A stretch of DNA of 64,000 bases from Prochlorococcus sp. MIT 0604 (GCF_000757845.1 NZ_CP007753.1:868001-932000), one strand, 5' to 3'. Counted from the stretch's first letter, positions 19,144 to 26,726 are shown. Notes: a model not told the origin generated them from the sequence alone. Numbers and translations: made by a program.

Positions 19144-19211
19144 TAAAATAATATATACAATGGTTTGTTATTAGTTTAAAAAATATCTGTTAGTATTAAT
19201 AAAAAAGCTTT

Positions 19212-20756
19212 ATGACTTTTGTCATTACTACACCTTTATACTATGTTAATGATAAACCTCATTTAGGAAGTGTATATACAACAATAATTTGTGACTCAAT
19301 AGCTAGGTATAAAAGGCTTGCAGGTGAAGATGTTATTTTCATCACTGGCGTTGATGAACATGGATTGAAAATACAAAGAACAGCTAATGAAAAGGGTATT
19401 GAACCAAAATCACATTGTGATGAAATCTCAGAAGTCTTTAATAATAATTGGAAAGATTGGAATATATCCTTTGACAAATTTATAAGAACAAGCTCAAAAA
19501 ATCATGAATTTGTTGTTAATGAATTTTATGAAAGAGTAAAAGCATCAGATGATATCTATATGGGAGTTCAAAAAGGTTGGTATTGTGTCGGTTGTGAAGA
19601 ATTTAAAGATAATCCAGAAAACTCATCAACATACAAGTGCCCAATACATCAAAAAAATCTAGAATGGAAAAATGAAGAGAATCTCTTTTTTAGGCTTTCA
19701 AAATATCAAAAGGATATCGAGAAAATAATCAACGAACCCTCTTTTATAGAGCCAATAGAAAGAAAGAATGAAATTATAAATTTTGTTTCTAGAGGTTTAA
19801 AAGATTTTTCAATTTCAAGAACAAATGTTACGTGGGGAATTCCTGTCCCTGGCTACGATAACCATACCTTTTATGTTTGGTTTGATGCTTTACTTGGATA
19901 TGTAAGTGCCATTAGTTCTGATGTGACAGAACATTCATTGGAAAAATCAATTAATGGAGGATGGCCAGCTGATGTTCATTTAATTGGTAAGGATATTCTG
20001 AGATTCCATGCTGTATATTGGCCTGCAATGCTCATTTCTGCCAAAATGAAAGTTCCTAAAAAGGTTTTTGGGCACGGATTTCTTACAAGAGAGGGGCAAA
20101 AAATGGGTAAAAGCTTAGGAAATGTACTCGACCCTGATTTATTGCTTACGAAATATGGAAATGATCCTGTAAGGTGGTACCTCATAAAAGACATATCACT
20201 AGGAAATGATGGAGATTTTCAAGATAAAAGATTTGTTGACATTATCAATAATGACTTGGCTAATACAATTGGTAATTTATTAAATAGAACATCATCTATG
20301 TCTAGAAAGTGGTTTGATAATAAAGTGCCAAATAATGAAAAAATTTTAAGCGAAAATAAATTAGAGAATTTTGCAAAAATTGTAGTTGAAAACTATATTT
20401 ATAACTTTGATAACTACAAATTAGATTTAGCAGCTGATGAAGTACTTAGTCTCGCAATTAATACAAATTTGTATTTGAATGATAATCAGCCATGGCTGCT
20501 AATAAAAGAGAAAGATAATCTACCTCTAGTTAAAGAAATTATTTATAACGTTTTAGAAAGTACACGAATAATAGGATTATTATTACTACCTTTATTGCCC
20601 GAATTATCTACAAAAATTAATGAACAACTTGGCTCTATATACAGAGAGGAAATTCCTTGGAAAAAACAATTAATTTGGGGATTATTAGTTGGCAACTCAA
20701 GTCTTCCTAAACCCACTCCAATCATAAATAAACTCGATTATGAGCAAAAATTATAG
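19212..20756 (+). CDS. metG: Methionyl-tRNA synthetase
   Basis: A class I aminoacyl-tRNA synthetase that charges both elongator and initiator tRNA-Met. The 514-residue protein has the HIGH-type motif HLGS at residues 17-20 and the KMSKS-type motif KMGKS at 307-311. The connective-peptide zinc knuckle is reduced to one site: Cys135, Cys138, Cys153, His156. The helical anticodon-binding domain ends the protein, with no C-terminal EMAP dimerisation domain, as in the short bacterial form. The gene overlaps the lptC-like frame by 17 bp. fmt, which formylates the initiator product, is also in the window. Confidence 0.96.
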   Translation: MTFVITTPLYYVNDKPHLGSVYTTIICDSIARYKRLAGEDVIFITGVDEHGLKIQRTANEKGIEPKSHCDEISEVFNNNWKDWNISFDKFIRTSSKNHEFVVNEFYERVKASDDIYMGVQKGWYCVGCEEFKDNPENSSTYKCPIHQKNLEWKNEENLFFRLSKYQKDIEKIINEPSFIEPIERKNEIINFVSRGLKDFSISRTNVTWGIPVPGYDNHTFYVWFDALLGYVSAISSDVTEHSLEKSINGGWPADVHLIGKDILRFHAVYWPAMLISAKMKVPKKVFGHGFLTREGQKMGKSLGNVLDPDLLLTKYGNDPVRWYLIKDISLGNDGDFQDKRFVDIINNDLANTIGNLLNRTSSMSRKWFDNKVPNNEKILSENKLENFAKIVVENYIYNFDNYKLDLAADEVLSLAINTNLYLNDNQPWLLIKEKDNLPLVKEIIYNVLESTRIIGLLLLPLLPELSTKINEQLGSIYREEIPWKKQLIWGLLVGNSSLPKPTPIINKLDYEQKL

Positions 20757-21363
20757 ATTAATAATTTTCCTTCCATTATTTATGCTTAGTTGCGCTCCAA
20801 ATGTAATTGATGAAAATAAAATAACACAAAAAATAGACAGTTTAAATATGAATATTTTCTCTAAAACAGGAGAAAAAATATATTCAATCACCAGTCCAAA
20901 TTCTAGTTTTAACAATATTAAATTAAAGTTCGAATTAAAAAAACCTATCATTAATATTTTCGATGGGGGGGAAATTAAATATATTATTAGTTCAGAAGAA
21001 TCTACATTATCAGATAACAATAAACTCCTAAAATTAAAAGGGAATGTTAAATTAAAAACTCTTAAACAATATGAGGACATTTTATATGCAGATAAGTTTA
21101 TTTGGAATATAGAAAAGACAAACTATCTATTAGAGGGAAATATAAGATTTGAAAATCAAAATATTATTTTAAATTCAGGAAAAGCCATATTGGGTTCAGA
21201 TAATATAATTGAATTTTTTAATCCAGTAAAATACATTATAAGGGACCAAAATAACGATAATAAATATGAAATAAATTCAGAAAATGCTTACTATAATTTA
21301 AATACTGAATCAGTAAGTTTTAAAGCAAAAGATAAAAGAGTTAAATCAATAATTTATTTTTAA
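20740..21363 (+). CDS. LptC-like lipoprotein for LPS export
   Basis: A 207-residue protein with a lipoprotein signal: a positive N-terminus, a hydrophobic stretch (LIIFLPLFMLSCAP) and a lipobox Cys at about residue 18. The rest is beta-strand rich with the pattern of LptC/YrbK, which passes lipopolysaccharide from the inner-membrane LptBFG complex to LptA: GGEIKYIISSEES, KLLKLKGNVKLKT, YEDILYADKFIWNIEK, LEGNIRFENQNIILNSGKA. Its ATG lies inside the end of metG (17 bp overlap). It converges on the CCB gene with a 4-bp overlap. The family call rests on pattern rather than a diagnostic motif. Confidence 0.75.
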   Translation: MSKNYRLIIFLPLFMLSCAPNVIDENKITQKIDSLNMNIFSKTGEKIYSITSPNSSFNNIKLKFELKKPIINIFDGGEIKYIISSEESTLSDNNKLLKLKGNVKLKTLKQYEDILYADKFIWNIEKTNYLLEGNIRFENQNIILNSGKAILGSDNIIEFFNPVKYIIRDQNNDNKYEINSENAYYNLNTESVSFKAKDKRVKSIIYF

Positions 21364-21986
21364 ATATTATTTTTTGAAAATATATTACTAATTTTTTTAG
21401 ACCAATTATTTATCCATTTTTCATCAGATTTAGTGAAACATTTAGTACTCCAGCCTCCGATTAATATAAAAGCCTTATTATTTATAGGTACAACTAAGAT
21501 AGATGGAACATCGGCACAAAAATTAAAAAATTCATCTTTTCCTGGATAAAATTTAGTGTTTGCCAATGATATTAATTTCATATCTTTTATAGATCTTAGA
21601 CAAGTTTCCCCAGGTTTAAATTCATTACATGAAGTAATTCCCCTCCTCAATATATTAACGCCATCATTATGGATTAATATTGCTGCAGCTGCTGTAGAAG
21701 TTAATATCGCTTCAGAACCCCATGCAAGTTCATTAATAACTTCATCCGGCATTTTTCTATCGAAGAGAAACTTATTTTCTCCTTTTAAAGCAACTTTATC
21801 ACCCGCTAATGGTTCGAATTGTTTAAATAGAAAACCTATCAAAATAATAATTAATGAAGCTATTGCAGCTAACACTTGCGCTCTTTCAAGCTCAGGAGTG
21901 ATTGTTTCTATTGAAATGAAATTTGCTATCTGAAAAATAAAGAGTATAACACCGACTGATATTAATGATCTCCCATTGAATCCCAT
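21360..21986 (-). CDS. CCB-type assembly factor (complex C subunit B family)
   Basis: A 208-residue protein with two hydrophobic segments near the N-terminus (ISVGVILFIFQIANFISIE and VLAAIASLIIILIGFLF) and a soluble domain. The layout and motifs (LAWGSEAILTSTAAAAILIH, a central Cys-rich stretch, ILVVPINNKAFILIGGWS) match the cyanobacterial/plastid CCB2/CCB4 family, which helps attach heme c_i covalently to cytochrome b6. Location would be the thylakoid membrane. The exact CCB subtype cannot be decided by eye. It converges with the lptC-like gene with a 4-bp overlap. Confidence 0.75.
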   Translation of the reverse strand: MGFNGRSLISVGVILFIFQIANFISIETITPELERAQVLAAIASLIIILIGFLFKQFEPLAGDKVALKGENKFLFDRKMPDEVINELAWGSEAILTSTAAAAILIHNDGVNILRRGITSCNEFKPGETCLRSIKDMKLISLANTKFYPGKDEFFNFCADVPSILVVPINNKAFILIGGWSTKCFTKSDEKWINNWSKKISNIFSKNNI

Positions 21987-22097
21987 ATTTTAAATATGTT
22001 ATTTCTAATTAAATTATGCAAATATTATATTGTTTAGTACATTTAAAATTACTCAAACATAACGTTTTTAATATATAATTAACCAAAACTTCTCAAA

Positions 22098-22409
22098 ATG
22101 AACCAAAACATCAATAAATATATACTTTCCATTATCTTTACTGGCTTTATTTTTATTCTTATCCCTTCGACTACATACGCAAATGAAATTAATAGTATAA
22201 ATGAATATTTTGGCGTTACTCAACAGAAGACTATTATAAATTACGAAAAAAGTCAGCCCTCATCTATCGACAACCCTGTAGTGGATCCAAATTTTAACAC
22301 TATGAGATCAAAAGATACTGAGAGTTCAACCGCAACTTATATAGTTATAGGATTGTTAATTGCTGCGACAATTATTCCTTTAGCAACATGGTGGTATTTC
22401 TCTAAATAA
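22098..22409 (+). CDS. Small membrane protein with signal-like N-terminus and C-terminal anchor
   Basis: A 103-residue protein with a hydrophobic N-terminus (ILSIIFTGFIFILIPSTTYA, probably a cleaved signal with an AYA-like site), a polar middle of about 45 residues and a transmembrane helix near the C-terminus (ATYIVIGLLIAATIIPLATWWYF). A single-span protein with its middle part outside the cytoplasm is the simplest topology. No named family recognised. It precedes cobU by 10 bp on the same strand. Confidence 0.7.
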   Translation: MNQNINKYILSIIFTGFIFILIPSTTYANEINSINEYFGVTQQKTIINYEKSQPSSIDNPVVDPNFNTMRSKDTESSTATYIVIGLLIAATIIPLATWWYFSK

Positions 22410-22419
22410 TAGAGAATTT

Positions 22420-22980
22420 ATGAATGTCAAGAACTTTAGTATTAGTGAATATTCATCTTATATAGTTTTTATTACAGGGGGGACAAAGAGTGGCAAAAGT
22501 GAATTCGCGGAGCATCTTGCAAAGGAGGTAAACAATTTATCTTATGTTGCCTTATCTGAAAACAATTTGGATGATAGAGAATGGCAAGATAAAATTAATT
22601 TACATCGAAAAAGAAGGCCAAAAGATTGGAAATTAATAGAAACGACAGATCTATTAAATACATTAAGGAAAGAAGAAGGTCCATTATTAATAGATTCTAT
22701 TGGAGGATTCGTTATGAAAAGTATTGGTAAGGAACAAAATGAATGGTCAACAAAAATGAATTCACTTATAAGTCTCTTAATGAAAAGAAAAAGTATAACG
22801 ATTATAGTTGGAGAACAAGTAGGTTGGAGTTTGGTCTCTGAATATAAAATTGGTAATACATATATTGAAAGGATCGGCGAACTTCAAAAGAGAATAACCA
22901 AAATATCAAAAGATAATTGGCTGGCTATAAACGGCAGAGCAATCAAAATAGATGAAATAAGTATTGAAATACCTAATTAA
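22420..22980 (+). CDS. cobU: Adenosylcobinamide kinase / phosphate guanylyltransferase
   Basis: CobU (CobP) phosphorylates adenosylcobinamide and adds GMP, a late step before the lower ligand joins cobalamin. The 186-residue protein has a Walker A loop (TGGTKSGKSEF, residues 19-29), the block containing the guanylylated histidine (INLHRKRRPKDW, His62), LLIDSIGGFV as the Walker B region and VGEQVGWSLVSEYKIGNTY near the end. Together with cobN it indicates cobalamin (in picocyanobacteria usually pseudocobalamin) synthesis. trmL starts 2 bp after its stop. Confidence 0.93.
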   Translation: MNVKNFSISEYSSYIVFITGGTKSGKSEFAEHLAKEVNNLSYVALSENNLDDREWQDKINLHRKRRPKDWKLIETTDLLNTLRKEEGPLLIDSIGGFVMKSIGKEQNEWSTKMNSLISLLMKRKSITIIVGEQVGWSLVSEYKIGNTYIERIGELQKRITKISKDNWLAINGRAIKIDEISIEIPN

Positions 22981-22982
22981 AA

Positions 22983-23465
22983 TTGGAAGTAGCTCTTTTT
23001 GAACCTAGAATCCCACAAAATACTGGTAATATTGCCAGATCATGTGCTGCATTTAATATACCTTTAAATCTTATAGAGCCATTGGGTTTTAAGCTAGAAG
23101 ATAAATATTTAAAAAGAGCAGGATTAGACTATTGGCTTCTAGTTACAATTATTCAGCATGAGAATTTTGAAAAATTTTTTGCGCTAAAATCAACAAAAAG
23201 AATAATTTCTTTTAGTAAAAAAAATGGATTATATTTGAAGGATTTTAAATTTAAGCAAAATGATATTTTGCTATTTGGGAGAGAAGATTCAGGATTACCC
23301 GATTCCATTATTGATAAAAGCGACTTTTTAATATCAATATTTATGCCGAATATACAAACTGGAAACAATGATCAAAAAGGTGTTAGAAGTCTAAACCTAT
23401 CTGTAGCATGTGGAATTGCTATATATGAGGCCCACAAACAAATAAATTTTCAAAATGGTAATTAA
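22983..23465 (+). CDS. trmL: tRNA 2'-O-methyltransferase TrmL (SPOUT family)
   Basis: A 160-residue SPOUT methyltransferase that methylates the wobble ribose of certain tRNA-Leu species in model bacteria. Motifs: EPRIPQNTGNIARSCAAF at the start, LLFGREDSGLPDSII and the knot segment ending VRSLNLSVACGIAIYEA. The segment between is longer than in E. coli (IQTGNNDQKG). The start is TTG at 22983; the conserved N-terminus begins at once after it. It sits 2 bp after cobU and 29 bp upstream of a tRNA gene on the same strand. Confidence 0.93.
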   Translation: MEVALFEPRIPQNTGNIARSCAAFNIPLNLIEPLGFKLEDKYLKRAGLDYWLLVTIIQHENFEKFFALKSTKRIISFSKKNGLYLKDFKFKQNDILLFGREDSGLPDSIIDKSDFLISIFMPNIQTGNNDQKGVRSLNLSVACGIAIYEAHKQINFQNGN

Positions 23466-23494
23466 GTACAACCAATGCCTTACAATATTCCCAT

Positions 23495-23568
<74 letters not shown>

Positions 23569-23633
23569 TTTTCAATACTTTTAATTGAAGAACATAGTTA
23601 AATTTTTAATTTAATTAAACTATTAAAGACAAA

Positions 23634-23921
23634 ATGTTTAATTCTCTCGGCACAGCCTTAGATCCAAAAAAATCTAAAGCAAAATATCCAGAAGCAAGAG
23701 TTATTGTTCTTGATGACAATTTTAATACTTATCAGCATGTCGCAAATTGTCTTCTAACAATAATCCCAAGCATGAGTGAACAAATGGCATGGGATCTAAC
23801 CAACAAAGTTGACAAGAAAGGATCTGCAGAAGTATGGAGAGGTAATCTTGAACAGGCAGAGCTATATCATGAGCAACTATTCAGCAAAGGATTAACAATG
23901 GCTCCAATTGAGAAAACATAA
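23634..23921 (+). CDS. clpS: ClpS adaptor of the Clp protease
   Basis: ClpS delivers N-degron substrates to the ClpC/ClpP protease. The 95-residue protein has the core VIVLDDNFNTYQHVANCLL, with the substrate-pocket Asn-Thr pair, then WDLTNKVDKKGSAEVWRG and the final AELYHEQLFSKGLTMAPIE strand. The tail before the core (MFNSLGTALDPKKSKAKYP) serves ClpC in related proteins. DUF1651 follows after 11 bp on the same strand. Confidence 0.93.
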   Translation: MFNSLGTALDPKKSKAKYPEARVIVLDDNFNTYQHVANCLLTIIPSMSEQMAWDLTNKVDKKGSAEVWRGNLEQAELYHEQLFSKGLTMAPIEKT

Positions 23922-23932
23922 AATAAGTAAGA

Positions 23933-24184
23933 TTGACAGAAAATTTTTGGCTTATAAATTCGAATCGTTCAAGGGTTAAAAGGTTTTCAAAGAATAATCA
24001 AAATAAAGATAAATTTTTTGAATATATATTTATTGACTCTGGAAAAATTCTTGGTGTTTTAGGAAAAGAACCACCTCTTATGACAACCAGAGAAGAACTT
24101 AAAGTTGATAAAGCTAGAGATGAATGGAGAAAGTTAATCGCTCAAGGTTGGAGGAGAACCAATCCAGTTTGGGAAGACTATTAG
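23933..24184 (+). CDS. DUF1651 family protein
   Basis: An 83-residue protein of the picocyanobacterial DUF1651 family, recognised from FWLINSNRSRVKRF near the start and the C-terminal TREELKVDKARDEWRKLIAQ followed by GWRRTNPVWEDY. Function unknown; the family expands in Prochlorococcus and Synechococcus. The start is TTG at 23933, 11 bp after clpS. Its stop overlaps the stop of a small minus-strand frame by 4 bp. Confidence 0.85.
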   Translation: MTENFWLINSNRSRVKRFSKNNQNKDKFFEYIFIDSGKILGVLGKEPPLMTTREELKVDKARDEWRKLIAQGWRRTNPVWEDY

Positions 24185-24312
24185 TAACCTATGTTGTTAC
24201 TAGGATTAGTTATATAAATTATGAGATTTAGAACGTAGTTAGCAGGTAAATTTAATGGCTTCAAAAGTAACAAAGCCATTCCTTGAGTCACATTAAATTC
24301 TTTATTTTTCAT
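24181..24312 (-). CDS. Possible small hydrophobic protein (43 aa)
   Basis: A short frame translated by eye: ATG at 24312, TAA at 24181 on the minus strand. It starts MKNKEFNVTQGMALLLLKPL and then NLPANYVLNLIIYITNP, a hydrophobic stretch. The two stop codons (this one and DUF1651) share the bases TTAG, a tight convergent overlap typical of real genes here. The imperfect hairpin at 24254-24280 falls inside this coding frame. Unrecognised and short, so moderate confidence. Confidence 0.45.
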   Translation of the reverse strand: MKNKEFNVTQGMALLLLKPLNLPANYVLNLIIYITNPSNNIGY

Positions 24313-24536
24313 AAAAAATAAGTTTCATTTTAATTATAAAAAGACTGTCAAATACAAACTAGAAATCCTGAAAAAAAGATATAAAATCATTTATTTATTA
24401 AGGATTTTCAAGATATCTAATATCTAAAACTTATTTTAAAAAATTATAGATTTAGGATTACTTGTTATTTTTTTTTAACAAAAAAATCCACATTATAATT
24501 TAATAATTTCTACTATTTAATAGTTATAAATACAAA
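24313..24536. other. AT-rich intergenic stretch
   Basis: No supported frame on either strand and no clear hairpin with a T-run. It is long for this compact genome and should hold divergent promoters for the 43-residue (minus) and 49-residue (plus) frames, but I see no convincing -35/-10 pair. Confidence 0.3.
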
Positions 24537-24686
24537 ATGAAGTATCTCTTCTCAAGCAAAAGATCAAGAGCTTTATTTGGTATTGGAATAGTTGCTATAA
24601 GTATTGGATTAATATCAAAAAAAGTAATTAACTATCCAGCTGGAGGAGGTATGAAAGGTACTCAAGAAATAACCTTTAATATCTAG
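24537..24686 (+). CDS. Small single-span membrane protein (49 aa)
   Basis: ATG at 24537, TAG at 24684-24686. A basic N-terminus (MKYLFSSKRSRALF) is followed by a membrane-length segment (GIGIVAISIGLIS) and a Gly-rich polar tail (YPAGGGMKGTQEITFNI). No family recognised. It converges with the thioredoxin-like gene, 23 bp apart. The clear domain-like pattern and ATG make it a likely real gene. Confidence 0.6.
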   Translation: MKYLFSSKRSRALFGIGIVAISIGLISKKVINYPAGGGMKGTQEITFNI

Positions 24687-24709
24687 CCATTAATCATCTT
24701 ACATTTTCC

Positions 24710-25099
24710 TTAATTTTTATATCCAGTCAACTTTGATAACTCTTTTAGTGAAAGTACACCTAAAATTAGTTTTCCATTTATTTCCCATGTGGGAAACCCT
24801 TTAATTTTTTTATCCATACATAATTGAGTTTGACTGTTGATGCCATCTCTTGCACATTCAACTACATTAAGTTCTCTATAAGCTTGCTTACCAAATAATT
24901 CACTTTGATTAAGGCAATTAGGACACCAATATGCTGAATATTTAACTACACCATTATCTTTAAGGTATTTTGCCAACTCGATTGATTTGCCAGTGCTTTC
25001 TGAGGTGACTATAAGTTCTCTCTGATTATTTAGGTGGGAGCTATCTACAACACTTGGTAAAGTAAGCAAAATAAATAGTGGGATCAATAGGCGTTTCAT
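24710..25099 (-). CDS. Exported thioredoxin-fold protein (CPNC active site)
   Basis: A 129-residue protein with a signal peptide (MKRLLIPLFILLTLPSVVDS) and a thioredoxin-like domain. The redox site is Cys59-Pro-Asn-Cys62 in YSAYWCPNCLNQSELFG; two further cysteines lie at 82 and 94, and the cis-Pro region is FPTW (Pro103). The pattern resembles the thioredoxin domain attached to VKOR in cyanobacteria, but no VKOR part is present here. Probably a periplasmic or lumenal disulfide enzyme. Its ATG overlaps the stop of the upstream 50-residue gene in ATGA, so they form a coupled pair. Confidence 0.82.
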   Translation of the reverse strand: MKRLLIPLFILLTLPSVVDSSHLNNQRELIVTSESTGKSIELAKYLKDNGVVKYSAYWCPNCLNQSELFGKQAYRELNVVECARDGINSQTQLCMDKKIKGFPTWEINGKLILGVLSLKELSKLTGYKN

Positions 25100-25248
25100 T
25101 TATTTACTACTTTTCCTCGATATTTTCTAACTATCTTATCAAGCAAAATTCGTATATCTTTATTTTTAAGTTTCTCTATTTGCTGAAGATTTTCAAAAAG
25201 ATAACATATTTGATCCTGTGTATTTTCATTTAATTCACTTACTACCAT
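25096..25248 (-). CDS. Small helical hypothetical protein (50 aa), coupled to the thioredoxin-like gene
   Basis: ATG at 25248, TGA at 25096, minus strand. The protein begins MVVSELNENTQDQICYLF and continues ENLQQIEKLKNKDIRILLDK, ending with a basic tail. It has no membrane segment and looks mostly helical. The stop codon overlaps the thioredoxin-like start (ATGA), strong evidence of a real two-gene unit. Unknown function. Confidence 0.6.
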   Translation of the reverse strand: MVVSELNENTQDQICYLFENLQQIEKLKNKDIRILLDKIVRKYRGKVVNK

Positions 25249-25338
25249 TTATATTTAGATTTTTTATATTCTAATTTTAAATCAAAAGTAAATTTATGTA
25301 CTTATTGTATTTATATTTTTTTATTGCTATTTTTTTAA

Positions 25339-25379
25339 AGCGGGCTAAGGTTCATATCTCCACGAGGATTTAGTCCGCT
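25339..25379. ncRNA. Candidate structured RNA hairpin
   Basis: A 10-bp stem, AGCGGGCTAA pairing with TTAGTCCGCT (one G-U if read on the plus strand), closes a 21-nt loop that contains TCTCCACGAGGA, which can form a second small stem. It is unusually GC-rich for the region. No T-run follows in either direction, so it is not an ordinary terminator. It lies within the gap between the 50-residue gene and the ribbon-helix-helix gene; a 25-codon plus-strand frame (25296-25373) runs through it. The nature (small RNA, UTR element) is inference. Confidence 0.4.
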
Positions 25380-25502
25380 GAATTTCTGAAGATTCAATTT
25401 ATTTTGGATCCCTCTTTAAGAAGTTGATTAGAAATATTCAAAAATATTTATCTTTGCTTAATTTCTAAATTCCATTGAAAAGCATTCTCATATAAACATT
25501 AA

Positions 25503-25513
25503 TAGTGTGACAC
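25503..25513. repeat. Left copy of an inverted decamer flanking the ribbon-helix-helix gene
   Basis: The word AGTGTGACAC (25504-25513) occurs here, 3 bp before the distal end of the regulator gene; its exact reverse complement is at 25892-25901 minus one flanking base, in the regulator's upstream region. The inner GTGTGACAC is itself an odd-length palindrome. See the operator entry. Confidence 0.5.
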
Positions 25514-25515
25514 CT

Positions 25516-25875
25516 TCATTCAAAGATGTTGTTATTTCGCTTCATAATTTTCTTAAAATACTTAAACTCAATAAATTCATGCATCATTTTGATATCATCA
25601 GACAATACTTTTTTACTAACTGCATATTCGTCCACATTAAGTGGAGATTTATTATTTCCAAAAGATGTTTCGTGATCAAAAGAAAGGTTTATAAAATCTT
25701 TTTTATCAATTTGATTATAAGATTCATTTAACACGCCTCTAGACCTCAACGCTTCCTCAACCAATAAACCTGTAACTTTTGACTGACTAAACTCATTAGC
25801 TGCGCATAATTTTTCAATAATTTCATGCACTTCTTCACTTGGCAAAAAACCAATTCTTTTCCTCGGAGAGGGCAT
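25516..25875 (-). CDS. Ribbon-helix-helix (CopG-like) regulator
   Basis: A 119-residue protein if translation starts at the ATG at 25875 (MPSPRKRIGFLPSEEVHEII), which places the ribbon strand at the very N-terminus as usual; a frame extension upstream to 25908 runs through the putative operator and is not favoured. Residues 6-48 fit a ribbon-helix-helix module (RIGFLPSEEVHEIIEKLC, then SKVTGLLVEEALRSRG). The C-terminal 70 residues are charged and unidentified. No toxin-like partner is adjacent. Probably a DNA-binding autorepressor; targets unknown. Confidence 0.65.
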   Translation of the reverse strand: MPSPRKRIGFLPSEEVHEIIEKLCAANEFSQSKVTGLLVEEALRSRGVLNESYNQIDKKDFINLSFDHETSFGNNKSPLNVDEYAVSKKVLSDDIKMMHEFIEFKYFKKIMKRNNNIFE

Positions 25876-25889
25876 AGTTAAAAAAAAAT

Positions 25890-25924
25890 TAGTGTCACAC
25901 TTGCACATTATAAGTGTTGCACTA
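25890..25924. promoter_or_regulatory. Probable operator: 13-bp imperfect inverted repeat
   Basis: TAGTGTCACACTT (25890-25902) and AAGTGTTGCACTA (25912-25924) form a dyad with two mismatches and a 9-bp spacer. It lies 15-49 bp upstream of the ribbon-helix-helix start codon, the usual place for autoregulation, and also before the divergent 50-residue gene at 25953. The left arm contains GTGTCACAC, repeated inverted beyond the other end of the gene. Confidence 0.5.
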
Positions 25925-25952
25925 TATTTGATTTAAGTCAACTAATTTTGCT

Positions 25953-26105
25953 ATGCATATTTTATTATTTCCTGTCGGATTTATTCTTTGGTATCTAGCA
26001 TATGAAGCGAAACCTATCATCAATGATGAAGTAAAACTTAATTGGGAAGAAAAAAATACAATTAAAAGAAATAAACTTTTAAATATAATCGACGAAAGCT
26101 TTTAA
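25953..26105 (+). CDS. Small single-span membrane protein (50 aa)
   Basis: ATG at 25953, TAA at 26103-26105. It opens with a hydrophobic helix (MHILLFPVGFILWYLAYEAK) and ends with a charged tail (DEVKLNWEEKNTIKRNK). A single inner-membrane or thylakoid span is likely. It is divergent from the ribbon-helix-helix gene and shares the presumed operator region. Its end overlaps the convergent 59-residue frame by 4 bp. Function unknown. Confidence 0.6.
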   Translation: MHILLFPVGFILWYLAYEAKPIINDEVKLNWEEKNTIKRNKLLNIIDESF

Positions 26106-26281
26106 AATTTACTGTTAATCGATTTTGACCATTCCTTGTGCTTATTATCTAGATCTGAGATTAACTGTTTTTGATAAGTAAATTTTAGTTGATTTTCGTT
26201 AAGTGATTTTTTTGTGATAATCATCTGTTTCGAGAAAAAATAAGGAGTGTTAGAACTACTAATTTTCTTTTTGACTTCCAT
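26102..26281 (-). CDS. Small basic hypothetical protein (59 aa)
   Basis: ATG at 26281, TAA at 26102, minus strand. A Lys/Ser/Asn-rich protein (MEVKKKISSSNTPYFFSKQM, then SLNENQLKFTYQKQLISDLD) with no membrane segment. Tight convergent overlap with the previous gene supports it. Function unknown. Confidence 0.5.
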   Translation of the reverse strand: MEVKKKISSSNTPYFFSKQMIITKKSLNENQLKFTYQKQLISDLDNKHKEWSKSINSKF

Positions 26282-26443
26282 ATAATGAATTCATCTATTT
26301 TTTTTATATGACTTAAAAGATTATAGTCTCAATATTTTTATATTCTTTTTATATTTCCTTTATATGTGTTTTTAGCACGTTTGTAAAAAATATTAGTTAA
26401 TTGAATAATAAAGGCTATATTTAAAGAAAATATATGTTTTATC

Positions 26444-26614
26444 ATGAATCTAAAGGAGAGAGGTATTACTGTTGGAGATTTACTAATAATACTAATAATA
26501 ATCACTTCTACAATATTAATTAAATCATTTAGCAAGGATAAGAAAACGACACTTAATTATATTAATCAAGAGCAAGTTTCTTATAAGAAAAATTACTATC
26601 AAAAATTTATTTGA
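26444..26614 (+). CDS. Small membrane protein (56 aa)
   Basis: ATG at 26444, TGA at 26612-26614. The N-terminus MNLKERGITVGDLLIILIII leads into a membrane helix, followed by a basic, Asn/Tyr-rich tail. Proteins starting with this ERGITVGDLLI pattern are, to my knowledge, common small membrane proteins in Prochlorococcus, of unknown role. A competing minus-strand frame across it lacks such a pattern. Confidence 0.65.
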   Translation: MNLKERGITVGDLLIILIIITSTILIKSFSKDKKTTLNYINQEQVSYKKNYYQKFI

Positions 26615-26726
26615 ATAGCTTAAATAGATTATTTATAAAACTCTTAATTAATTCAATTGACTATTAAGTATATCTCTTATGTAAATTTCAAGAATTAATA
26701 ATTATCAAACAATGAGTTTATGTATT

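Noticed and set aside
24254-24280. Hairpin AATGGCTT/AAGCCATT as a terminator for clpS-DUF1651
   Set aside because: No T-run follows, and it falls inside the 43-codon minus-strand frame.
26338-26535. 65-codon minus-strand frame
   Set aside because: It overlaps the 56-residue plus-strand membrane protein, whose N-terminus looks like a known small-protein pattern.
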